64,000 nucleotides of DNA. It comes from Scolanthus callimorphus. Taxonomy: Eukaryota; Cnidaria; Anthozoa; Actiniaria; Edwardsiidae. Within the stretch, counting starts at the first letter, position 1. The number at the start of each line of letters is the position of its first letter. Under the pieces are notes generated by a model. The model was not told the DNA's origin. It saw nothing but the letters and a program-made list of their open reading frames with translations, and searched no databases. This document shows, piece by piece, positions 23,732 through 35,205 of this stretch. Both the position numbers and the translations under genes were made by a program. The stretch spans positions 23,799,204 through 23,863,203 of the forward strand of contig CM066919.1 in assembly GCA_033964015.1 (NCBI GenBank). The letters run 5' to 3'.

Positions 23732-26700
23732 CTCTCATCAAAGTATTGATTTGGGTGATTAAATGCCGACATCCCGGAAATCTAACAAAAGGGAAGTGGT
23801 CAAAACATCTGTACTAGAATGGGACCCGATGGGGTGGTGTATACCGCAGCCAACCTTCTTTTAGGAAAAAATAGCCATTTTTAACTGCGAATATCTCGTA
23901 AAATAATAAATGAATACAAATGATTAGCCCAGCACGGTCTTCTTCATAGCGAGAGCAACGCATCCATGCAATAAAATCCAACACCCCTTACTTGAGCATG
24001 GAGAAAATGGGCATTGAAAAAACGGGTGGGTAGGTACAGCCCGGGACCTACCACCTCCCGCGATAAAATCGGGTCCCGGTCGAGTACAGATGTTTTGACC
24101 GCTTCCCTAAACGCTTCGGACGACGTTGTGATGCCCTATTTCCATAATCTCTTTCTCTCACATCATGTGGAACCATAGACGCATTGCGCGGAAACGACGG
24201 ACAATGCAGAGGTAGCGGTGGGAGGAGTTAGGAAGAAGATTTGTTTCTTTTTTAAAGGCCCATAGTCAACCGGGAACCTTTGCGCTCTGTTTTCAATTGG
24301 ATCTATTATCATTCAACAGCTGTGATTGGCTGATACTGTAGGTCCAAAAGGGGTTCCTATTGTTAATTCGCATTTCACAAGTTCAAACTGAAAATTGCAT
24401 CGACTTTATAACTGCGTTTTATTATTGTGAGCCTGCAATGCGACTTGGTTTTTTATGGGCCTTTAAATCCTCAAAAACAACCCGGAATTGCTGGGGCAAG
24501 GCTGTTCTGTCTATGCCAGGTTTTGTCGACATTGCTTGTTTCAAATAGCACCACGCCCAAATGATAGCGCCGAATTGTCGTCCATTCAGTCGGTGAGTCT
24601 GGATGTCCTAAGGGACTGGCCACTTGACCTTTTTGGGGGAGCGAGGGGGTGTTTTGGTCTGTCCAAGAATGTTAGGGTTTTTTGTGAGTGATGAGCATGA
24701 GAATATAGAGGAATAAGTAACAAGTTTGACATGCAGGAATGTTTTTACAGTTCAAACGTGCATGATTTATTTAACTTACTCCATGTGAAATCTCAAAGTA
24801 TCTTGTACAAGCCAACTGGTAATGGGTCTCTTTCACAAGCTTCATGATCTGAAAAATAGTTGAAGATGTTTGATGTTTAATTTTGTGATTCGATAAATAA
24901 GGTGGATGCCAACGTGACTTTTCAGCTGCGGAGTATACTGCATGCACCATATCTGCTAATGTTGTCACCCAATGCAGATCACATGGGAGAATACGAACAA
25001 AACTATTACAAACACACCTTTGCACAAATATAAAGTATGCAGGGCCCGACATTAACTGTTTTTGCCTTGTGCCATTGGCGACCAATTAAAAAATTTAGTC
25101 GCCACATAAACGTGGATCTCAGCATGTGGTGCCATTTTGGCGACTAGCTCTTACATTTTTGTCGCCAAGCCCACAAATTTAGTCGCGATTGGCGACCATA
25201 TGGTTGCAATGTCAGGCCCTGGCATGTATAAAATGAACAATGAAAACCTCCTCAATTATTCATCACGTGATCTGATCACGTGGCACAAAGACGTAGACAT
25301 CACAGGGACATAGCAAATCTAGTAAAACTGAGGGGGCACAAGTGCAGTTAAGAGCTACCTAAAAAGCTGTTTTTCAAAAAGTTATTTGTGCTGATGTTGC
25401 ACCCGCGCGAGGTGTGCCAAATTTGACTGAACATTCGTAGACTGCTTGCGGTCCCTTCATTGGCAAACGTCCGTCTCTCGCTCATGCCATCGGTACTTCA
25501 AGCCATTTGCGCTCGTTTTTTCACGCGCTCGTTTTCACGGTAGTTCGGTAAAGAAAGGACTGCAAGCAGTCTAGAACATCCGTGATTTAGGTATATGTTT
25601 GAGTAGAATTTCAGGATTTCTGGAGTTAATGCCTTCAACCCATAGCTTTATCACCCTTTCTAATGTTTGTCAGGAGCCCTTTACTATTCCTGGGAAAAAC
25701 TGAGGAGGCCCATGTACCCGGCCCTAAACATGCTACGGCTCTGTTTCATTAAACAATAAAAAAACACTGGAGGGCAGGAGTTGCAAAAAAAAATCATGGT
25801 GCTGACCTACTTGATCGGTTATGGATATTACATCTGCAATCATTGGCAGTATTTATACTAGAGATGGGTAGGTTGTCTAGAGGGCCTTAGCCTACCTAAA
25901 ATTCGAGAAATATGGAAGACAGCTTAGCCGTCGGACAGCTTAGCTGTCTGGAATTAAGGGCATCCAACAGACGCCTTATAGACAACCTTATCTTGCCGGA
26001 CAGCTTAGCCATCAAGTATGAAGACAAAGCGGCTAAAATCAAGACAGCTTTACAGCAAATTGCGCAGGTTATGACAAAACTCGAATTCACTTTTCCAAGA
26101 AAACTTTATACGCTTAGCTAGTCTACGGTCGTCCTAAAAGCACTTCCGACAAGGCCATCTGGACCTCCTAGAATAAATACGGCCATTAAAATATAGTCTG
26201 TACAATTACCTCATCCAGCCCTCCTTGCCAAGCTGTGACTTGCCAGCCTTTGCTTTAACAAGTCGGCATCTGTGTGTCTATAGGGGCAGCCATGACAGTC
26301 TCCAGGACCAGGCTGGTTTGATAGGATTATTTTCATGCAGCTAAATGGGGTGTAGTCAGCTCTCTTCCCTTCCTTGCCATAGTTATGTCTGATGTTGTAT
26401 GCATATTGCTTATCAAACTGGAAGATGATGACAACATATTTGGCTGTTAAGAAAAGCTTATGAATGTTGCTGTCAAGTAAAGCAACTTCAAAAGAGTTTG
26501 TTCTGCAGATCTTTACCTTGTCCAGATCCATCATCTTGGTGAACTCTGATCGCCAAAACATCAGGGATTCTTCCAATGTCAGGCCAATTCCCTGAAAATA
26601 CAAGACATTCCCTTAATGATCATTATCCTCATCCTGTTCCTCCTAATCACCGTCACCATCAGTGTTGTTCTCCACACTATCACAATCCTTGTCCTCTTTC

Positions 26701-29700
26701 TCCTCATCACCTCATCCTTCTCTTCAACATCACCTTAATTGTCCTCTTTCTCCTTACCATCGCCACCCACGTCATCATTATCATCACCATCCCATGTCAT
26801 CTTCCTCCTCATCTTCATCACTATCTTTTCATTCCCCATCATCATTAAAGTTATCATCCTTGTCCTCATCAACATCACTTTGCTTGTCTTTCTCCTTACC
26901 ATCGCCACCCATGTCATCATTATCACCACCATCCCATGTCATCTTCCTCCTCCTCCTCCTCCTCATCTTCATCACCATCCTTTTCTTCCGCATCATTATT
27001 AAAGTTATCATCCTTGTCCTCTTCTTCCCATTGTCATCAACATCCTTTTCCCTCCTCACCATCAGCCTCCCTGTTCCAGCGGTGTAGCCAGGAATTTCTA
27101 GTCCATTCTAGTCCTCTCATCATTATCATCACCATCCTTGTCCTCTTCCTCACCATTACCATTCTAGTCCTCATCACCATCATCACCATCATTGTCTTGT
27201 TCCTAATCATCACCATTCTAGTCCTACTTTTCTTCCTAATAATCATTCTAGTCATCCACATGATCATCATCACCATCCTTGTCCTTCTCCTCCTCCTCGC
27301 CATTCTTGTCCTCCTTCTCATCATCACCATCCTTGTCCTCCTCATCATCACCATCCTTGTCCTCATCATCATCACCATTCTTGTCCTCTTCCTCTTAATC
27401 ATCACCATCCTTGTCCTCTTCCCCTTAATCATCATCATCCTTGTCCTCCTCCCCTCCCCCTCACCATTCTTGTCCTCCTCTTCACCATTGCCATCCTTGT
27501 CCTCCTCCTCTTCATCACCATCCTTGTCCTACTCCTCCTAATCATCATTGCCAAACTATTGTCCTCCGCCTCATCATTATCACCATCCTAATCAATCAAT
27601 CAAATTGTTCTCTTCCCCCTCCTGATCATCATTATCACAATCCATCTGTCCTCTTCTCTTCATCAACACCATTCATGTCATCTTTACAATTATCTGTATC
27701 CTTACACTAACATTACCTTGAGGAAAAGTCCATACTGCATACGCCCTCCATGCTTGAGATGGTGGTTCTCTCGTAATCCCTGATGTAACTGACGCATGCA
27801 TAGTGGGAACGATGTTCTAGAGACCTAAAGCCAGAAACATTAAGGTAAGAATTGAAGTTTAACCCAGGGAAAAAAGTCAAACCCGGGTTAAAAATGAAAA
27901 CTGGAATACCAACTGTGATCTCAGCGTTTTAACAAGGTGACATTCTAAGTGTCCCCATTCAAAGTGGAATCCCAACTATCCAATATAGTCCAAACCCGAT
28001 TTTTTTCTAGTTTGCTGCAGCCCCAGTACTCTGGCAAAGAGTTCTGGGTATAATTCTAAAGCTTATGAACTGAGGATCACTGAGGATCATTCGTCATATC
28101 GTGGGAAAAGTGACCAAAGGCCTTGGTAACTGCGCCTACATTTCCCACAATTCTTTTGGGTATGCAATTGCAATAACATGACAGTTTCTCATGTTCAGAT
28201 GATATTTCAAATAAATTACCGGTAAATAAAATGATTAATCATTGGAAACTATATTAGTAGGTCCTGGAGTTATCTCAGAGCTTATTTTTCCGCGATATGA
28301 TGAATGGATTTGTGATATTCAGTTCATAAGCTTTAAAACGATACCAAGAACTGTTCTGCTGGACTGGAGGTGCAACCAATTTGAAACATAAGCATATTTT
28401 CAGGTTTGGCCACTGGCTGTTAGGGATCTGCTTAACCCCAGTTGGGATCCTAACTTGCATTAAGTGTCCGAGGTGGCTGTCCAGATAGGATTACCAGGAT
28501 GATGGCAGGGCCAGACATAAACTTTTTTGGTATGCACTCACAGAGTCAATCTGATCTAAGCTGATCTTGCCTCCAGCAGTGTTTTTCTTCTGGCCATAAT
28601 TTTGACCCAGGTACTGTCGACTAAAACAAATAAGCAGGTGAGAAGACAAGAAGGAAAATGAATCAAAGCAATGCCATCGGCCAGCTCATGAATATTCAAC
28701 ATTATGATATGATCACACCATCACCTTATTGTGCACATTTCTTCCTAAAAATATATTTGTCCGACACCCTAAGATGTTTTTAAACCTTTAATGATGGCAC
28801 TGCACACAATGCTGATGTTAAATCACTTGAGGTAAAAACTGAACTGAACAATTCAACAGAGGGAGGATCCCAAAAGACTGTTTAAAGAATAAAGGTTTTC
28901 ACAGGGTTCGTATAATCAGAAACTTTTAGAAATACAAGAGTAGGCTTATCAGATTTTTCCAGGGGTTTTCTGCCAATCAAAATGCCTTTTTTATAATGTT
29001 CTACTCTAAGCAACAACTTTATGAGCTGCTTTGTATTTGTCTTGGTCAAAATTATTTTCTGAATTCCAGGAGTTCTCCAGCAGTCTCTTGAAGAATTCCA
29101 GTGCTATCAGGGACTTTCCAGGACAACAATAGAAACCAGAACTTTCCAGGAGCTGTATGAACCTGTTTTAAAGATACTGACAGTTTACCTGAGGTTGCTA
29201 AGCCTTGGAAGTAGTCGATCATCCTCCTCCAAATATGGCAGTGCCCTAGCCGTCATCTGCAACATTTAAAATAGCTTAGCTGAGTAAGGTACTGGCTTTA
29301 ATGTTTAGCAAAGGGAAAACAAGTCTATTGGTTAAAAAGAACTAAACATACTGCAAGGGCATGTGAGAGTTGTGTCCGATACACATTGGAAATAATGGAT
29401 GCCAAATCTTGTCGAGGAATGTAGGCATAACCCTGTAAAAGAAGACAAAGTGCATAAGACAATGTAGCTTATAGATACATCAGAATTTAAGTATAAAGTT
29501 TTTTGCCAGAAATCTCACCCCTTGTAGGAACACTCTCCTTGACCTCACAAGGTCTAGTGCTTCTGTAAAATGAACCTGAAATTGAACATATGCAATATAG
29601 TTTATAAAAGTGCAGAGAAACCAGTTTTCTCCATCACACAGGGCGTATGACTGTCATGAGTAATTGGTAATCACTTTGCGATTGCTTTCACTAAGTCATA

Positions 29701-32700
29701 TGAAATCAATTCTGAAAGAGGAAAAAACAGTCAGATAAAATGGGAAGTTGCTTGACAAAAAGAGATAGCAGTTATAATTTAATACTTTTATTTATAACAA
29801 CTTTTAAAGCCACACAACACATTACATATATTTCCCAAATTCCATTTCCCTGCAACATACTACCCCCCCCCCCCCCCCCCCCCCCCCAAGTGGTCTGGTG
29901 TCATAAAGAGGTGACAAGTTTTGTTTGTTTGTTTGTTTTTAGAATATGATCCATAATGTTTCCCAATAGAAAGAATTTCCCATTTTTTCTATTTGCTGGT
30001 GATTTCCAAAAATTTACGTAAGTTTGCAAGATTGCAAATTTTCTTGAAGCTCTGGATTTGTAAAGCACTAGTCTATAAATCAATATTAAAGGCCAATCAT
30101 CAACCAACAGCCTTTGCGGACTATTAGCTATCAGAGCAGATAAAAAACAATGGATCAATTTAAAACAAAAGCAAATGGGCATAAAAGCTACCGGTTGATG
30201 ATGGGCCTTTAAAAATTTTTGCCAATCTTCTGTCATCAGAGAACTCTCGTTGACGGCCAGAAGAGTGAATGAGGCATCCATTATGTCTAACCTTATAATA
30301 TTCTGAAGTGTCAACTTTGGCATCTGTCAGGTTATACCCAGAATCTCTCAACTGCTCTTTGATCTCATTCTTATCATTGTCACTAATCTGAAATGAAAGA
30401 ATATGTTAAGAGAACAAGAATGTTATTTGTTAGAGATCCTCCTGATCACCCCCCCCCCCCCCCCCCCCCCTAAGACACACAAGGTCTAAATTAATCTTAT
30501 TGGATCTATACCAATGTAAATATAGTCTTTTGCAAGGCACCAACAATAAACAATGGTCTGTCTGTCTATAAGAAAATAGGCAGTAACAAGCACTTGCTGA
30601 CATATTGCTGAGTTGCTTTTGAGCCAGGGGTGGAGTGAGTTGTTACATACTTACTGGGATATAAGAAAGGTTGTTATGTTCAAGAAAATCATCTACATCT
30701 TTTTTAGTTTCTTCATTAAATCTGAATCTGTGAAAGAAGCAGAGAAGAGGACATTCAAGTACTTCACAATGCATTTCAGGAGAGTTTTAAAATAACAAGA
30801 AAAACAAATTGACTGAAGCATTGACAAAGATTAGGATCAGCTAATTTGTACACGTAAAAAGAACAAAGACTGAACAAAATGATGTTAATGTATCAGATAC
30901 AACTTTCAGTCCTGGATATCATTCATTAAAAATTGATACCTGAAAAGCTCAACTTCTTGGGCCAAAAACCATCTCCGGAGGTCTTCTCTGTGTAATAAAG
31001 ATACAGTACAACAGAGTTGAATAGCTAAAAATGTATTATACCTAATAGTGGGTCTCATAATAAAGAAGCAAAATTGTTTACTTGCCTGCACACTAAACTA
31101 AACAAATTGATAGGGCAACAAACTACAACAGTACTTACGATCTGCAGTAGGCCAGTCGGAGGATGAAGTGGGAGATCTGATCTGTTCTCCGTTCATCATA
31201 TTCTTTGTTCAAATCCCTTTGTTCTTCATTCTGCAACAGTATTGTACCATCACAACGTTTAGTTCTTCTCAAAATTGTTGCACCCCTACTTTCAAAGAAA
31301 TGGATTTTCAACCGGAGGGTCTAAATTGCAGGTCGCAGGTTGCAGGTCAGGTGCAGGTTGCAGGTCAGGTGCAGGTGGATGCAGGTTGAGTCTAAAATGC
31401 AGGTCGGGTGATTTTTACTGGTTTTTTTAGATTTAACATTTTAGACTAGGAAATTTGTTCTCTCGAGAGACATTATATTATAATACGCAAAGGAAAAAGT
31501 GAACCGAAAAGTAAACATACACAGTAAACATACAACAATTACAAAAGCTCAGGAAACAAGGTGAAAAATATTTAGTCTCCCGGAAAAAACCGGGAGAGTC
31601 AGCCCCGTGGTATAATTGCCATTTTAATACCGATGTGATGTGATAGTATAAGGTATAAACTATATTCTATTATTCAGTGACAAGACTTAATCTGATCAAG
31701 TCGTTGGATGGAAAGACCCCCGATCAAGCTCAATCGGCGTTTATAACGTTTATAAAAGCAAATAACAAGGTCGAAAAGCTAATCAAATAATATTGTTTAC
31801 CCACACTATTGTCACTAAACCATTCTTGGCATTGATTAAAGCTCGAAGGAACAAAGGGAATACGGTTTTACATGAATAATTCACGAATAAAAGCACTCAC
31901 CTTGATCTCTTCGCCAAAACAAAGTGTTATAATTATACTGTCTCTCTCGAGTAAAAATTTCCTCTAAATCTAAAAAAACCCTAGAAATCACCCGACCTGC
32001 ATTTTAGACTCAACCTGCATCCAACCTGCACCTGACCTGCAACCTGCACCTGACCTGCAACCTGCGACCTGCAAATTAGACCCTCCGATTTTCAACAGAG
32101 TGAGAAAAATATGACAATTGTATCCACCCAAATGAATTGGTGGTAACAAGATGTATGTTTCCAGATGAGGCACCTCATACACATTCTCAATTTAGTAAGT
32201 ATTAAACAATGCGGATTTCAATTGAATGTCAAGAACTAATACACTTTTAATAAGAAATGGAGCCATGTGACAAACCAATCACAGAATGAATTAATTATGA
32301 CCCACATTTAGTTGTGGCCCAAGAAAAGAAGAGTTGCTGGGTTTTTATACACATTCTGATTGGCTGAATAAACAAAGATTGAAGACCTCAACCAAAAGGT
32401 GCTAAAATCTGCAGTATCATTGAGCTTGAGATCACCTTTTTGTATGATTCTGGCATAAAGGTATTCAGCTGCTTCTCCATCTGTTTACAATATTCCTCGC
32501 TGTCTTTCTTAAACCTTATCCCAAAGGTGTCTACTTCACGAAGAACTGCAGGACATGGGTTCAACATGACCAAGTTTATGAATCATAAAATTATCATATT
32601 ATTTAAACAATTTTAATATTTATCCTTAATTAATATAATTCCCATTAAGCAAGCTAATAAAGTCATAACAGCAAGTGTAACTTTGTCAAGGTTTTTCCTA

Positions 32701-35205
32701 TTTTGAAACAAGGCCTTGGGGAGGAAATCAATATCCACAGCTGGAAAGAGTACATTGAAATTAGTAAGCTTGCAATGTATTAAAATCTTGAAGAAATGGC
32801 TTGTCAAACCAAATTTTACCTACTCTCAATACGGAGGGTCTAATTTGCAGGTCGCAGGTTGCAGGTCAGGTGCAGGTTGCAGGTTGGATGCAGGTTGAGT
32901 CTAAAATGCAGGTCGGGTGATTTTTACGTTTTTTTTTAGATTTAACATTTTAGAGAAAATTTGTTCTCTCGAGAGACAGTATATTATAATACGCAAAGGA
33001 AAAAGTGAGCTGTAAAGGCGGCTGAGTAATCATAATTAAAATAAACACAACATACAACAATTACAAAAGCCCAGGAAACAAGGTGAAAAATATTTAGTCT
33101 CCGGAAAAACTGGGAGATTCAGCCCCGTGGTATTGTCATTTTAATACCGATGTGATGTGATAGTATAAGGTATAAATTATATTCTATTATTCAGTGACAA
33201 TACTTAAATCTGATCAAGTCGTTGGACGAAAGACCCCCGATGCAAGCTCAATCGGCGTTTATAACGTTTATAAAAGCAAATAACAAGGTCGAAAAGCTTA
33301 TCAAATAATATTGTTTACCCACACTATTGTCACTAAAGGCTGGTTTCCATATAGTCTTATCTGTCGTATCTGTCTCATCAGTCAACCGTGAAACAAAAGA
33401 AGAATTCCGATTTCCATTGTCTCACGGTCGACTGATGAGACAGATAGGACTATATGGAAACCAGCCTTAAACCATTCTTGTCACACTATTGTCACTACCA
33501 TTCTTGGCATTGATTAATTCTCGAAGGAACAAAGTGAGGTTGTACATGAATAATTCACGAATAAAAGCACTCACCTTGATCTCTTCGCCAAAACAAAGTG
33601 TGAAACAGAACGCGCCTTTTTGGCTCACTTTTTCCTTTGAGTATCATAATTATACTGTCTCTCTCAAGTACAAATTTCATCTAAATCTAAAAAACCTAGA
33701 AATCACCCGACCTGCATTTTAGACTCAACCTGCATCCAACCTGCACCTGACCTGCAACCTGCAACCTGCGACCTGCAAATTAGACCCTCCATACTCAATA
33801 CAGGTAGAGTTTCAATCACACCATTGAAATTTCAAATCTACGGGTCATTGTTTGATATCACTTTGATGACCAAAAGTTTGACATCTGACTGAGCACTGAA
33901 TGTTTAATAGCTGAAAGAAATCAAGCCTAAGTCGCGTGACAACTTTTTAATTGTCATTGTCAATTTGGAGGCTTGTAACTTTTCTGTTGTGCATGTCATT
34001 TGAGAAAACCATTCACTTTCAAGTAAAATACCCAAGGAATTGTTATATTAATCATAAATCGAGCTAGCAAGGCAGAACTCTGCTAACGACACAGCCTTGT
34101 TCAAGAGGTTTTCAGCTGCTGACTAATCTCTAAGTTTTGTATTTTCTTCATATTGCCTGATAAATAAAGGTCACCAGCCATAGAGTCAGCATCATAATAC
34201 TACTCAGGCAAAAATGGCAATGCATGCAGCTTGACTCAATGAGTCAAGGTGGTCAAGGCAGGAATCTTCAAAGATTTATAAAACGGCCAATTACTCCCGG
34301 CGTAATCAATCGAACAAATCCGAACAAAAAATCAATCGAACTCAATCGAACACCAATCGTTCGATTTGTTCGGCGATCGAACACAATCGAACTCGAGCTT
34401 TGCTGTGAGTTTGATTTTCGAACAAAATCGAACACCATCAATCGAACAGATTGGATTGTTCGATTTTGTTCGGTGTTAAGTTATGAATAATGTGTGACAG
34501 GGAAAATAAGTCTAGTTAACAGCAATTAGGGGAAAGAGGGGACTCCAAAACCTGTGGGATGGGGATGCTTGCCGTCCATGTTATTTTTAGGGGTTAAAAT
34601 CGACTCTTTTTACCTTTTGGAGGTAAAAAAAAGGAAAGGCATTTGTTTACCACTATTTCCGTCTTAAAACATCAGGCAGCATATTTTGGCGTGAAACATT
34701 TGTCGACATTTGGTTTATTGCCTTGTGTTACAAATCTACACTATATTCGGACTTGTTGGTAATTTTTAGGAGTCAAAATCAGCTAAAACCACTCCCAATT
34801 TGGTACCTTTAGGGAGACAAATCTAAGGATGTTTAACGTTCGATTTCCGAACGTTCGATTTTGTTCGATTGTGAAGATTTTGCTGTGAGTTCGATTGTGT
34901 TCGATTGCCGAACAAGTCGAAAATCAATCGAACGATTGGAAGTCGATTGAGTTCGATTACCGAACGTTCGATTGATTACGCCGGGATTACTAAATCCAGC
35001 CATACTTGTTTGACAACTTACTCAAACCCTTTCTCTTACCCTTTAGTCTTTCTATAGCCAGTTCTTCGAACTCTTCAAGGGAAATGTTATCTGTCGGTGG
35101 CAGCCGGTAGGTCTGAAGTCTGTCAGGGAAACGAGCCGAATCTCGGTCGCCAATGAGAGGAACTTTGCTCCTTGCTCGGTTCCCTCTTCGCCCAGAAAGC
35201 TGCAT
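23602..35205 (-). CDS. PRIM2: DNA primase large subunit (15 exons seen; last exon not found)
   Basis: This is the regulatory subunit of DNA primase, which with PRIM1 and polymerase alpha starts DNA chains in the nucleus. Exons (minus): 35205-35040, 32545-32436, 31230-31139, 30987-30940, 30727-30655, 30387-30292, 29575-29519, 29432-29352, 29256-29189, 28620-28542, 27824-27717, 26591-26517, 26417-26210, 24848-24780, 23781-23602. Diagnostic blocks are [89 protein letters not shown] and [12 protein letters not shown]. All four cysteines expected to bind the 4Fe-4S cluster are present (about 299, 378 and 395, and one in exon 14). Intron phases agree except after exon 13, whose end (near 26240-26260) is 2 nt short, putting TGA in frame just before GGLDE. 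Exon 15 ends in phase 0 at GTGAGT; the short C-terminal exon was not identified. Confidence 0.93.
23791..24107. mobile_element. MITE abutting the PRIM2 exon 15 acceptor
   Basis: Terminal inverted repeats of about 40 bp start GGGAAGTGGTCAAAACATCT on the left and, in reverse complement, GGGAAGCGGTCAAAACATCT on the right; both continue to GGGACCCGAT. The left end lies only 10 bp from the first base of exon 15 (23781). Confidence 0.75.
24254..24360. repeat. Dispersed repeat, second copy (AAAGGCCCATAGTCAACCGG)
   Basis: Matches the start of the repeat at 22811-22925, including AACCGGGA and CCTTTGCG, and lies in the PRIM2 intron between exons 14 and 15. Confidence 0.55.
25041..25219. mobile_element. 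hAT-like MITE with AGGGCCCGACATTAAC ends
   Basis: Left AGGGCCCGACATTAAC and right AATGTCAGGCCCT are inverted; the interior repeats GGCGAC and AAATTTAGTCGC in both orientations. A lone end of the same family (CAGGGCCAGACATAAACTTT) occurs at about 28507-28526. Target duplications were not clear. It lies in the PRIM2 intron between exons 13 and 14. Confidence 0.6.
25438..25573. mobile_element. 136-bp MITE, TAGACTGCTTGC family, 9-bp duplication
   Basis: Ends TAGACTGCTTGCGGTCCC and, in reverse complement, TAGACTGCTTGCAGTCC. The 9-bp flanks differ by one base (GAACATTCG at 25429-25437, GAACATCCG at 25574-25582). A longer relative is at 48056-48314 in the ODC gene. Confidence 0.75.
26600..27715. 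repeat. Pyrimidine-rich CATCATCACCATCCTTGTCC minisatellite
   Basis: About 1.1 kb of degenerate repeats of TCATCATCACCATCCTTGTCC fill most of the PRIM2 intron between exons 11 and 12. Long Ser/Leu/Ile-rich frames on the plus strand and Met/Arg-rich frames on the minus strand are artefacts. Confidence 0.9.
29863..29887. repeat. Poly(C) tract of 25
   Basis: Uninterrupted C run in the PRIM2 intron between exons 6 and 7. Confidence 0.95.
30088..30210. mobile_element. 123-bp MITE with AAAGGCCMATCATCAACC ends
   Basis: Left AAAGGCCAATCATCAACC and right GGTTGATGATGGGCCTTT are inverted and the short interior is related to 22811-22925. The flanks give TTAAAGGCC and GGCCTTTAA, so a TTA/TAA or TA duplication cannot be separated. 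It lies in the PRIM2 intron 6. Confidence 0.7.
30449..30470. repeat. Poly(C) tract of 22
   Basis: Uninterrupted C run in the PRIM2 intron between exons 5 and 6. Confidence 0.95.
31313..32087. mobile_element. 775-bp element with CAGGT-rich subterminal repeats, copy 1
   Basis: Ends CGGAGGGTCTAAATTGCAGG and CAAATTAGACCCTCCG are inverted, and the terminal 130 bp or so are dominated by CAGGTTGCAGGTCAGGTG repeats. Perfect 9-bp duplications ATTTTCAAC flank it (31304-31312 and 32088-32096), suggesting a Mutator-like mechanism. It lies in PRIM2 intron 2. No transposase frame is seen. Confidence 0.85.
32832..33791. mobile_element. Same family, copy 2, about 960 bp, with a nested MITE
   Basis: Its ends and interior match the 31313-32087 copy. 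The flanks are TACTCTCAATA on the left and TACTCAATA on the right, an imperfect 9-bp duplication. It is longer because of a nested 131-bp MITE at 33337-33467 and a short local duplication of the CATTCTTGTCACACTATTG region. It lies in PRIM2 intron 1. Confidence 0.8.
33337..33467. mobile_element. 131-bp MITE with TAA duplication, nested
   Basis: Inverted ends AGGCTGGTTTCCATATAGTC and its complement, flanked by TAA (33334-33336 and 33468-33470). The sister copy of the host element at 31313-32087 has the uninterrupted site GTCACTAAACCATTCTTG, which proves insertion. TAA duplication suits PIF/Harbinger. Confidence 0.9.
34295..34986. mobile_element. 692-bp element with TTAC duplication and TCAATCGAAC arrays
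   Basis: Inverted ends TCCCGGCGTAATCAATCGAA are flanked by TTAC (34291-34294 and 34987-34990). Both arms, about 150-180 bp each, consist of permuted ATCGAAC/GTTCGAT words; the middle is unrelated unique sequence. It lies in PRIM2 intron 1, about 50 bp from the exon 1 donor. Confidence 0.8.

Noticed and set aside
26576..27541. Ser/Leu/Ile-rich frames on the plus strand and Met/Arg-rich frames on the minus strand
   Set aside because: Translated CATCATCACC minisatellite inside a PRIM2 intron.
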